64,000 bases of DNA from Sipunculus nudus (taxonomy: Eukaryota; Annelida; Sipuncula; Golfingiida; Sipunculidae). The notes below the pieces were generated by a model, which saw nothing but the letters and a program-made list of their open reading frames with translations, did no database searches and was not told the DNA's origin. The stretch is from NCBI GenBank assembly GCA_026874595.1, contig CM049306.1:50542019-50606018 (forward strand), written 5' to 3'. Below, in pieces: positions 44,576 through 55,006 of the stretch; positions within the stretch are counted from its first letter, which is position 1; each line of letters opens with the position of its first letter. Position numbers and translations under genes: made by a program.

Positions 44576-47500
44576 CTGTCATATAGTGAACACATCGGAT
44601 TTTGTTAATAAATAGTTAATAGCACATATTCTTATGTGTGGCTATTTAGCGTACCAACGTGGAAAATAATTAACAAATGGCAAAATCCACGAGAATAAAC
44701 CTAAAATCAACATTAGATAACAGATATTACGGTTACTTACATTGAAACAATTAACATAAAGCTAAGTGCATATTTATTTCAATCAAGAATCGTTCGTAAT
44801 ACAGAAAATACTCTTTGTCCGGATCGTCAGCGCCATACAACACACTCTACAGGTACCATAGTGTATGCAATTCCATGTTATGTTGCAATTGTTGCAAAAG
44901 GGTAAATAATTAAAAAAACATCACCTATTGGGTTAATATTTGCTGCAACTTACTTCACTGCCCCAACTATGAATTTATGAAAGGATTATTACTTAACGGG
45001 GTAGTAAAACGATCTGAAACTGTGGACCTTTCACATGACAAAAATAAGTCCAGAACTGGGCGCTGGCGATCTCACTTTTCGCTACCAGAGGTACGAGTCA
45101 CCCAGCACCCTGCATATCATTCAACCTTTCAGAATGTTTAAACAAAACTCTGTCTAAGCCCTAGATCTTTTTTTTATAGATCAGTGCAAAAATCAAAATA
45201 ATGACTTGGATATATTAATACCATAACAAAGACAGCCTAGACCTTCCTTTAAAAACTTTGCACATGAAAGGAATAAGAAATGACAGTCAACGCAACAAGT
45301 GTTGGGCAAAGCCTTACGAATGGACTTAAGGATACATCAATCACATCACACTACAAAATACACTCCCATTGTAAGGTTGTTTGTTTAAATCACCTACCAG
45401 AAGTGGTAGGAATGGCGCCAGCATAGTTCCAATCCGCGCAGCTATATTTGACAAGGAGAAACCAATGGTTCTTATAACCGTCGGGTACAGCTCTGTATTA
45501 TACTGGAATACGACCCCGAAGGCAATGAAAATGAAGAGCTTTGCAACCAGTGTCAAAACAACCATCCCGGCACCTTTTACTGTAACAGAACAAATTTCGT
45601 GGTTAATCGTGGTTCCCTGACATCAACATTTACATTCCAACAGCTTTTATTGCACGTGACCAGTGCGATAAAGGTTTACATCCGTCAACACACCCCTCCT
45701 GGACCCTTCGGTGTACCTAACTCGAGATTTCAATTTCTCTCTAACGTCATCACATCCCTCCCAGTACCATTTGATGTACCATGCAAGATACGTCAATGGT
45801 TCTCTTACGTCTACACAACCCTCCCGATTCCCATCGATGACAATAGGAAGATATATAAATACATGTAGTTAACGTCAACACTTCCTTCCGGTTCCAGTTG
45901 GTGTAACATGACAAGATATGGTAATTGCTCTCCAACGTCAACACAACCCTTCCGATACCCTTTGGTTTACCATGCAAGATAAGTCAATGGTTCTCTAACG
46001 TCAACACACGCCTCCCGATACCTTTTGGTGTACCATGAGAAGAGATATCATAGTTAACGTCAACAAATTCCTCCCGTTACCATTTTGTGTATCATAACAA
46101 GAGAAGTTTGTTGCTCTTTAGCGTCAACATACCCCTCCCGGTAGCCTTTTGTGTACCATGACAACATACTCTCCAACGTCAACACAACCCTCCCGGTACC
46201 ATTTAGTGCATCATGAGAAGATATGCCAATGGCTTCCTAATGTCAACACAACCCTTTTCTAGAACAAGCAAAAATGCTGATGTGAAGCCGTTTAAATTCT
46301 CCTGGCAAAACTGAGATAAACAAAAATAAAAGTAACTGATGCCCATGAAATATTTTGGCGTTTTAAGTATACTAGCGGCATGTCCATAATTTCTGTGACA
46401 TCCGGGTTATACGCATATAAACCTGCAGGATATAATAAGGGCGTGGGGTTCCGAAATAAAAGTATAGCACTTTAAAGACAGTGTCAAAGCGAAAATCTAT
46501 CTGCGGAGGTAGTTGGGTGGCCAGGGAACGTGTATCGGTAAAGGTTAGGACGCGGATTAGCGCTTGTTTTACCACGCCCAAATTCCAAAAAAATTTTGTA
46601 GGATTCTTGAAGATTCAATGTAATATGAGTGTAATTAGGAGATACCTGGCACGGCCAATGAACATAGCATAGCAAGCCCTCCAAGGAGTACCGTAACAAA
46701 CAGTGTCAATCTCCTGCCTAAATACTCCATCATGGGGTAGGTTAAAGCGGCAGCAGGGAGCTCTATCAGACCGGACAGGAACACGTTCATGTATAAATCG
46801 TCAGACACGTCGGTAGCAGTCCAAGAAATAGCGTAAAACAGCATAGCCACAATAAACCTAAGAAAAACAAGGCAAAGGAAAAATACATTCCTGAAATCAA
46901 AAAGATATTTAACAAACAGCTTCATTAGAAAACACCTGTTTTACCTTGATGTGCACCATTACAAAACATATAACAAGAAATGATAGAAGACATTGCATAG
47001 ATCATGGCATCTGTATTAATATAGTTTATATATAAAGTGTCTGTATTTCCTCGGTTTTATAGTATTACTCGAAGTCTAAACGTATAACGAACCTATAACG
47101 TATTTATAACGTATAAATGAGAGCAATGTTTTTTACAGTCAAGCGACGCAGGAAGGGCTGCAATTCAATATCCTTATATAATGGTAGAGTGGTAGAAGGA
47201 ATAAAATAATGACACATATGGTCGAGGCTGTGTTTCATCAGTAAAAATTATATGTAAGAAGAAAGTCATCAGAAGCCCCATAACCCCTCCCCCTTAACGA
47301 TCCAAATCAAGCGACACAACAAAAGACGAACTCGTTTTAATGGGTCAACAACTGCATTTACTTGTTAGCTATCTGTAACAATGGCTCTAGCACCGAAGGG
47401 GACAAATAAAAAGCCGTTTGTCGCAATGGAAGGGTAGCCCTTGTGTGGAAAACATATGATAGTGATCTAGATTACATGCAAAATTACCCTTACTCTCCAG

Positions 47501-50500
47501 AAAAATCAGCAAAATTTATTCAGAACTTTTTTTTGCGTGTTATTCCAGACAGGTAACTCAAAGTCCCGTGAGTAAAAGAGAATGTCAAACTAAATTGAGG
47601 TATAATATTCAGCCATACCAGTCTAGGCAGAGGACAACGGTGATCTTTCTGATGTTGGGCGTCCTCACCAGATCTAGGAAGCTGGTTTTTGCCTTTTCCT
47701 TTTCCTGGTAAAGGTTATCACAAATGGAGGTGACGGTTTTTATATCATTATGAAGTTGTTTTTTTTTTTTTAATGATTGTGTCTTTTTTTAGACGCAGAG
47801 TGGAAGTTTGTCTGCTGGTTTGTGATCCATTTCGTTAAATTATATGTTTAGCTCATTACTGACAGTCATCTGTCATCTAAATATGGCCTAAATGACTCAA
47901 AATGTCATTTTACACCAATTAGAGAAAAAAGCGTTTCGTTTTCCTGTGTCAGGAACTTAAAACCTATAAACTACACAATTAAAACTCCTCGAACATAAAA
48001 CCTGCTGTAAGACCAGTTACTGATGAAAAAGCTTTTCATTTATCATTATGTTGCTCAGTTAATGGGAATTTCTAGAAACGGAATTCGATATCAATATACA
48101 CTTCTAACTTGTGCAAATGCGATCAGTGGTTATTAAAAAGACCGGGAACGTATCAACGCTCAGCACCACTTATTGTCCTTCTAAATACAAAAATTTCCAA
48201 CAGGTGCCCGATTTTTACTTGAAAAATCATGCTATGGAAAAGATTTTGACTAAATGTTGAAGAGAACAGGAGTTTCAAATGTTTTGATTATAAACACTGA
48301 AGCCAGCTGACTGAAGCAACAGTGACATCCTGATATCCCTCAACTTATACTGAGGGGATGATACCTTGAAGAAACTCTTGCGTTTTGCGTTCATTTTGTA
48401 TCAGCAACCAACAAATTTAGCAAAAAATCAATATAGATAAATCGGTAGATGAGATGACCGTTTTATTCATTACAAATGAAATCCTGACCTGCTCCACTGA
48501 GATGCTGAGATCATCAGGTAACTCTTTTTTATTGAACTTGGCCATGAGTTCCACCAGGTGAGAGGCATCTTCCTGCCGGCCCTTAGCAACCAGCCACGGC
48601 ACTGATTCGGGGATGAACCTGGAAATATCACTATTCATGCTAACACATGTTAAGTGATACTGAAATTCTGACTGCAGGGTATCAAATTGATTTTACTGGA
48701 CTTTCAGATTCAAGAGAAGATATTTTTTGGTGGAGGTAATGCAGGCTCATCTTATTTACTAATCTTAGTATATACATCTGCAGGTCTTGTTATTTTGTAT
48801 TCTGTTGTCACCCAGGTCCGTCGTCTAAAGAACTTGTGGGTCATGGGTGTGTAACCCATCAGTATTTCTATTCTTTACCCATTAAAACTGCAGACAAATT
48901 ATAATTGTTGTATGAAATTTTAATTGCCCCCAGTCAAATGTACTCAAACCTGTGTTTTTGTTTGTGTATGTGCGTTTGTTGTTGCATTCTGATTTTGAGT
49001 GATTTGAGCTGGCATATTAAAATTCAGTATTCAACAGGGCTGTGGCGATACATTATATCACGTGACAAAATGTATCGTGATACTACACTCATGATACGCT
49101 ACTTATAAATATTTTTGCCAATTAACTGATATCGGGCCAATGATGTTTCGGCTTACAAGCGCTAGAAGGGCGACTATCATCAATTGCCGGATAACTGCTG
49201 ATTAAATTCACACTTTACGTTAGATGTTAGATGGTCATATACGTCCATCTATCTATACAGGGACATTGGACGATAAAGCTAGGATATTTGACTTGATGAC
49301 GAGACGTATCGGTGCATCAGTAAAACTTCACAAGGCCAGCATTTAACCTTATTACTTCAACTAGTAGGGTAAGCGTTCATCCCCGTGTGTGGGGTTGGAG
49401 CGGGGTTGAGTGGGGTGGGGGTTGAAGTGGTTAGTTCTGTGTGAGGGGTGAGTTTGTGTTTGTGTTTGTTCACAACATAACTCACGCAATCCTGAACAGA
49501 ATATCATGACTTTTTTTCAGAGATGTTCTTGATTCACCTTTTAAGAATCGATTAGATTTTGCTGTGGATCCGGCACATGATCCAGATTCTTGCACGTCAT
49601 CAAGGAATATACATAAACGTATAGTCACTTAATTTGAATGAACCTGGAAATACATGTATGGGCCGAATACGTGAATACAAACATGGCAGAGTCCTGCATT
49701 CATTAGAATGCAGATTACTATTGTGACTAACATTACTTTCTATTTTAAAGTTTTATAAGATATAAAGTCACTCTAACCAGGCTGCTGGCAGGAGGATGAC
49801 AGTGGGAGCTGCTGCGGCGATCATGAAGCTGCGGCGAGTCCTCAGGGCTGACGCCACCCAGGCTAGCAGAGTGTATCCGATGGTCCAAACCAGGCCGAAT
49901 ACGATGTTTGTGAATGTACGGTAGCGAGGCCCAACAAGTTCCATACCTGACATAGACATTCTTAATATTATTATTTCCTGTCTTTCTTTTTTTGATAACT
50001 AACCATAGAAACTAAAAGCGCTGTAACAGAAGAATATGTATCATTAATATCTGTTTACTGTCATGTCTATTGAACGTCATAAACTCTGTTTAACGGTCTT
50101 CCGTTAGATTATGATAAAATCCAATGACGCTTTGTTATCGAATTTAGGACGCTAAAGTTTACTTTTCAGCGTGATCATTCAAGCCCGATGATTGCTGTCA
50201 CAGCCTTTTTACAGGTATTTTATGTAAAAACTGCAACTTTACGTTGAAATGAGGTTACTTTATACCTGTCATAATATACCCACGCGGTAAACACCATTAT
50301 CCGTTTACAGCGGAATAGATTGCTTTTAACAAGGTAGAATTACGTGTAACCCCTAACATGTATCATCACTCGGTCATTTTTTCAAATTTTCAAAACTTTT
50401 AGACAATGGGTATGTGCATTATAAAGCCTATCGGTTGCGCTGAATTATATATAATTTACTTGCAAGCGGTAAATGATATGGCAAGGAGTCCGTTTATTGT

Positions 50501-50888
50501 TGCAGACAGAAATGCCCGAACTACAAGGAATCCTGTGTAGTTGTTAATGAAGGAAAGGGCCAGTCCTAGGGCTACAGTTCCTGTGGCTAGCACCAAGATC
50601 ATCTTCCTCCGCCCATACCTTCATTATCAAATACGACAAAAATATAAAAGGGTCAGCCGAGGAAAAAAAGATTTGTAGTTATACGTGCTAAATTACGTGT
50701 TAAATTGTATAACATAATAAAATCTAAAATATTTTCCCTTGTCTTCTTAATAAAATTCTATGTTTTTATGAATATTTGATAAGTATATATTAGTACCAAA
50801 TAGTCCACCGCGTTTTGCAACACAGACATAAGACAAGTAGACCTATCAGTCCAAAATAAATGGCTAATGAGACGTGTATTCACCGAAA

Positions 50889-50955
<67 letters not shown>

Positions 50956-51240
50956 ATTTTAGTAGTAATCGTTTCTTCTTTCATTTTTCATTTTTGTTTA
51001 TTTCTCCTTATATTATTTTCATGATTGGTTCATATTATAGATCTACCTTACTTGTCACTGAAGTAGGCAGTCACGGGAGACCCAACAATCCATCCGATAA
51101 CGTAGGCAGACGCCACCATGGACTTCATCCAGGCCCTACCACAGACCATGTTGAACTGGCAAGAATTAAATATATATATATATATGTACATACATATGTA
51201 TCTAACTCCGATAAACCACTCAGCTAGCTAACAATAGTTT

Positions 51241-51276
<36 letters not shown>

Positions 51277-52922
51277 TATTAATATATATATATACATATA
51301 TATATATACAATTACACTCTGAACACCAATTTGCGAGTTGAACAGGATTACGATATATGTATGTTCAAAGTTGACTTGGATTATGAATATTGTTTGAATA
51401 TGTTTAGTTAACGCTGAACACGTTATTTTTTTTTGAATTTTTAATATTTTTATTCGAGGTAACAGCCACCATTTTTAATGCTTAAGCCTAAGTACATATG
51501 TACATCTGCAGAATTCCATTCCGGTTTCGGACTTCATGACAGGGTAGTATCACATGTTTAATCTCATTTTTTATCCTGGTGTTAATCAGGCCTGGTGGCA
51601 ACTGCAATTAAGGCTCCGGGTGTGTAATCATTCCATGTGCTACGTCATACCACAGAGGAACCCCCGAAAGGGGCAATCGTTTGTGAGTAAAACACGATCT
51701 CCCAGCTTTGAGTCCTTTGCTCTACCACTAGGCGATATAATCCGGTTTTGATACAATTGTGACACGAACTGGGACATTTTTAATTTTTTTAAATATGATA
51801 TGTTCTAAGCGAAGTAATATCCATTCTGTATCGTGAAAACTAAATGCATTTAATCTGTTATCTATATCTAAGTATAGACACTTTGTGAATTTGTCAGGGT
51901 TTGTAATAATTTCCACTTCTATAAATAGGAACGTACTTTTCCAATCGGCTAGAGTGCACATTTGTATTTCAACAGACCTTTTCCGTCTAGCGCCACCTGC
52001 CGCGACGGCTGAGACTAAGTGTTTTGAATGGTCTTTTGACAAGAAAGATAATAATTTGCTATATCTAAAGTAATAAAAGTAGAAACAGAAGCGGATCCAG
52101 GGGGAGGGTCAAGTAGGTGCCCCTTTTTATTCACCGCAACCTTTTATAAAGAGTATCAGACAAAATTTTGCGGCCTGGACCCCCCCCCCCTCCCCTTTTT
52201 TTTCCTGGCCTGTGGACCTTTTTTAGGGTTTTCATGAAAGTCCTCCTGGGTTGGACCCCCTCTCCCCCTTTTACCTAAATCCTGGATCCGCCCCTGAGAA
52301 ATCATCATACTATTAAGATCAATCTCTTGTTGAAACGTCTATGAAATCTTGCATGTCATGCACTTGACTTAACACCGATTGCGAATGGGTCACAGCAGAT
52401 GATTATTACGTGCTTGCTCGTGGATAAATCTATTTAAAACACCTGAAGAGGGTGGGTTTAAATGAGGAAAATCATTTAAAACACGGGGAAAAATTCAGTT
52501 ACCTGGGTAACAAGAGAGTCCCTCACGTGCATCTTAGTATCAAATTCCCACTGAGTACACCCAGACCGGAACTGATCATCATACACGGTGCCGTTGCGTA
52601 TGTTCCTGATAACTTCTTCTATTGTGTCAGCCGTTAGATTTGACCACGTGACCCAGCGGTATATTTCACACTCCCTGAACACCCTCTGTCCGCCCTGAAT
52701 GTGACTTGGCAGAGAGAACGTTTTCCAGTCTGTTTCGGTCAAGTTTACCAGGTCCGTGCGCCGGTTAAAAGCACACCAGTGTGGTGGGGTGGCCGCAAAG
52801 AACACGTACCCCATGTTGTGGATGACAGACGGAAAACGAACGATTAGCAATAGGCAGAGCACACCTATTTGATACCGTCCAATCTCCCCGATGTATTTCA
52901 CTAGTATTTGATTGTATTCCAT
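44384..52922 (-). CDS. SLC22-like: SLC22-family organic ion transporter
   Basis: Exons in order: 52503-52922, 51052-51155, 50460-50618, 49778-49960, 48489-48618, 47619-47704, 46646-46857, 45398-45579 and 44384-44575, for 1668 nt and 555 residues with consistent phases. It is a member of the major facilitator superfamily, placed by the FFAATPPHWCAF motif after helix 1, a large extracellular loop with sequons N60LT, N95LT and N110GT, SDKYGRRKMIL after helix 3, MELVGPRYRTF, FIPESVPWLVAKGR, QYNTELYPTVIRTIG and LPETVNQKLP. SLC22 proteins move organic cations, anions or zwitterions across the plasma membrane. The substrate cannot be told from sequence; the cation/carnitine-like branch is a guess. 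Met at 52922 precedes the conserved IGEIGRYQ. The acceptor of exon 4 lacks a pyrimidine tract, so its border is least sure, and the last exon could splice again after 44430. Confidence 0.87.
45398..45579 (-). CDS. SLC22-like: SLC22-like exon 8
   Basis: Acceptor TTCTGTTACAG, donor GTAGGT. It encodes 432-492, helices 10 and 11: KGAGMVVLTLVAKLFIFIAF, QYNTELYPTVIRTIGFSLSN and IAARIGTMLAPFLPLL. ELYPTVIR is the most diagnostic family motif. Confidence 0.88.
45610..46262 (-). repeat. ~63-bp minisatellite in SLC22-like intron 7
   Basis: About nine to ten degenerate units, recognised on the plus strand by AACGTCAACACAACCCTCCC, a GGTACC-TTTGGTGTACCATG segment, and AAGATA-GTCAATGGTTCTCT. Units start near 45744, 45806, 45872, 45936, 45998, 46055, 46120, 46174 and 46239. 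Confidence 0.85.
46646..46857 (-). CDS. SLC22-like: SLC22-like exon 7
   Basis: Acceptor TTTTTCTTAG, donor GTATCT. It encodes 361-431, helices 7 to 9 (FIVAMLFYAISWTATDVSDD, GLIELPAAALTYPMMEYLGR, RLTLFVTVLLGGLAMLCSLA), with the second GRR-like cytoplasmic turn. Confidence 0.87.
47619..47704 (-). CDS. SLC22-like: SLC22-like exon 6
   Basis: Acceptor CCTTTACCAG, donor GTATGG. 86 bp encoding EKEKAKTSFLDLVRTPNIRK and ITVVLCLDW. It is the end of the central cytoplasmic loop and the start of helix 7 (DLVRTPN motif). Confidence 0.85.
48489..48618 (-). CDS. SLC22-like: SLC22-like exon 5
   Basis: Acceptor TATTTCCAG, donor GTCAGG. It encodes FIPESVPWLVAKGRQEDASH and LVELMAKFNKKELPDDLSIS. PES.PWL..KGR opens the central cytoplasmic loop in SLC22 proteins. 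Confidence 0.88.
49437..49715 (+). repeat. dispersed repeat D, copy 3 (SLC22-like intron 4)
   Basis: GTTTGTTCACAACATAACTC, ATTAGATTTTGCTGTGGATC, ATGATCCAGATTCTTGCACG, TGAACCTGGAAATACATG and GGGCCGAA match the copies at 29.5, 43.1 and 61.3 kb. Confidence 0.65.
49778..49960 (-). CDS. SLC22-like: SLC22-like exon 4
   Basis: It encodes MSMSGMELVGPRYRTFTNIV, FGLVWTIGYTLLAWVASALR and TRRSFMIAAAAPTVILLPAA, helices 5 and 6. The acceptor (ATTAAG|A) is chosen because it alone keeps the ELVGPRYR frame. It has a poor pyrimidine tract, so a border error or a sequencing difference is possible. Donor GTTAGA. Confidence 0.75.
50460..50618 (-). CDS. SLC22-like: SLC22-like exon 3
   Basis: Acceptor GATAATGAAG, donor GTAAAT. 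It encodes YGRRKMILVLATGTVALGLA, LSFINNYTGFLVVRAFLSAT and INGLLAISFTAC, helices 3 and 4, starting with the D-x-x-G-R-R signature. Confidence 0.85.
50889..50954. repeat. (AT)n microsatellite
   Basis: A TA array in SLC22-like intron 2. Confidence 0.92.
51052..51155 (-). CDS. SLC22-like: SLC22-like exon 2
   Basis: Acceptor ATTCTTGCCAG, donor GTAAGG. It encodes FNMVCGRAWMKSMVASAYVI and GWIVGSPVTAYFSD, helix 2. F-x-x-V-C-x-R is the usual sequence after the extracellular loop. Confidence 0.88.
51241..51308. repeat. (AT)n simple repeat
   Basis: TA arrays with a TAATATTAATA interruption in SLC22-like intron 1. Confidence 0.88.
51309..52085. other. SLC22-like intron 1, no other feature
   Basis: Intronic sequence without recognised repeats, up to the MITE at 52086. 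Confidence 0.4.
52086..52296. mobile_element. complete 211-bp MITE in SLC22-like intron 1
   Basis: The ends CAGAAGCGGATCCAGGG and (other strand) CAGGGGCGGATCCAGGATTT are inverted repeats. A perfect 5-bp target duplication, AGAAA, lies at 52081-52085 and 52297-52301. It is the reference copy for the fragments at 1-177 and 5613-5760, and its ends resemble those at 6559-6767. Mirror-like C runs and GGACC motifs fill the interior. Non-coding. Confidence 0.8.
52503..52922 (-). CDS. SLC22-like: SLC22-like exon 1
   Basis: Residues 1-140: short N-terminus, helix 1 (RYQIGVLCLLLIVRFPSVIH), FFAATPPHWCAF, then the glycosylated extracellular loop with cysteines at 50, 84 and 122. The donor GTAACT follows GTTACCCAG. 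A GTG six codons upstream is also in frame but is not a likely eukaryotic start. Confidence 0.85.
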
Positions 52923-54313
52923 GTTTAAACTAGAGCCCACACAGTTTAACTACAAAAACACATAGTGCATGAAAATAAAATCGTAGGGATTGAAAAAGAG
53001 AAACAGTTCCCAATGCATAAATGGAAATGTAAAATGAGTGGAAAAGTGTCAATTATTACAATCAGTGTAACTTAGTATTCATTTGTTTCGCGTGCATAAT
53101 TCGATAGTTTTAGTTATCTCGTAAAACACACACACACAAATAGGGTCTCCGGAATACTTTCGTGTTGCTTCCAAGATCCCTTAACGAACAATGTCAGGTT
53201 TATTTCTCCAAGTTTCTCGAAAACGCTGATGGGGCTGCCATTTTGCATACAGACCAAAACCCGAAAGTCAAAGGTCGCATACCGACGTAATGGGCGATAA
53301 TACAGTTATACACACTAAAGTTTTCACCCACCAACGAATTCAGTTTTAGGTTTGTCTGCCTGGTCTTTCTTTTCCGAAGTCTAAGGCTCTTTTTAGATAA
53401 CTTGGTACGTATATATCGATATAAACAGCTATCAGGGTCGTTGTGAATTCACCTTCAGCACTTGCTAAATAAGCTACCCTGTTAAAACATATTGTTATAA
53501 ATTAATATTAATACAAGGGATTTTTATGTGGATAGAGACTTAATATGAGTGATCGCGGGGGTTCATTCATTCAATCAATGGCAAAAAATTGGCATTTCAG
53601 TCGAGAGTGACGAGAACATAATGTTAATTTATATGACAGTGGTCATGGCAATTGTCAATATACCCTAGCAATAGTCTTATAAGTCGACTGCGGCAAGTAC
53701 AACTCAAATCATTCTTTGGTTAGCAAATTGTTACCACGTTTCATTGCAAGTAAGTTTAATGATGTTATTAAAATTATAATTAAATATATTTTTATTTTTA
53801 TACATAGGCCGGATACAATTGTACGCCTGGTTAAAACATTACCGTTTCGCAAAAGTCGCTCAATCTGTCTCTTCACTATGGCGTCAGTAGGGAAATTGAC
53901 GAATAATTTATAAAGTAAATGCAAGGACATGGTTCATCTTATTTGCATAATGCAGGGGCCCATATGAGACAGCTCGTTAAATAACCACCGGGCTTATAAA
54001 AACTCAAGTATTAGCTTATTTAAGGCGTCTACAATGAACTTTATACAATAAACTTTGGACTTTGAATAGAAAGGACTCCATCTAGACAGCCTGTTACAAT
54101 GTATAACTTCAACTTTCGTGTTGTGAATGCCTAAATCAATTGAATAAGGACAAAACAACAGTGTAAATTGCATCATATGTTTATCAATGTGCGTGTTGTG
54201 AATGCCTGAATGACTTGACTTAGGACAATACAAGGGTGTAAATTGTTTCACATGTTAATCATACAGGTATAAACCCGGGTTCCTTAATTCAATACAGGAT
54301 GCACTTTATAAGA
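52923..54313. promoter_or_regulatory. 5' flank of SLC22-like gene
   Basis: 1.4 kb between the SLC22-like start and the LTR retrotransposon. No core promoter element is certain. The retroelement's 3' LTR faces this region and is transcribed in the same direction as the SLC22-like gene. Confidence 0.3.
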
Positions 54314-54318
54314 TAAAG

Positions 54319-54503
54319 TTTCGTACTTATCCCACACAGTCATGCAAGATGCACACGGATTTAAACACGAATTAAATCAAACAGACCGCCATGCTGTTTA
54401 TTCTCCAGACGACAGACTGGTACCCATCCAACAATACACATGCCGCCCCCTGGTGGCACGAATACAAATAATGCTAAATGACAACCGGCAATGGAACACT
54501 ACA
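54319..54503 (-). repeat. 3' LTR
   Basis: 185 bp, base-for-base identical to 59173-59357 by eye. On the element's strand it starts TGTAGTGTTCC and ends GGGATAAGTACGAAA, so the usual CA end is missing. It contains AATAAA (GAGAATAAACAGC, 54402-54397), a polyadenylation signal. Confidence 0.9.
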
Positions 54504-54520
54504 TCCCTTCCTTTTTCCTC
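54504..54520 (-). other. polypurine tract
   Basis: On the element's strand GAGGAAAAAGGAAGGGA directly abuts the 3' LTR. It is the plus-strand primer site for reverse transcription and confirms the LTR edge. Confidence 0.88.
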
Positions 54521-55006
54521 AGAATTGTAGTAACTGTTTTTAACACAAACTGTCAGTTAAGAGATCTTAGTAGAATCACCAGTCCAACATATATTATACT
54601 CAATAGTTCTTGATATCGGCTCAAACAAATCTTTACGTATCTGGTTTGAGATATGCCGGTCTCACTCGAGTGGTACGAAGATAGCAGTATTACATATAAT
54701 TACAAAACAAGTTCACAGAAAATAAATTTCTGCTTAAGTTACCAAAATCCCATATCCAAGTCCTTTGTTTACTTTAAACTCTGTACAGTGTCTAAAGATG
54801 GAGTTTAATGTGAATATTTAATGAGTAGTATAGCTACTCAAAATTATGTAATAAAACTTTAACTGAACACTAACACTTAGAGCAATTGGGGTGGACTACC
54901 CAAAGGCTCCTGGCATGACAGAGGATTATTCTGCCCCGTAATTGTCATTGCCAGCTTATCTAACTAACACTAAGTAAACAGTGTCTTGTATGCCCATCTC
55001 AGGCCA

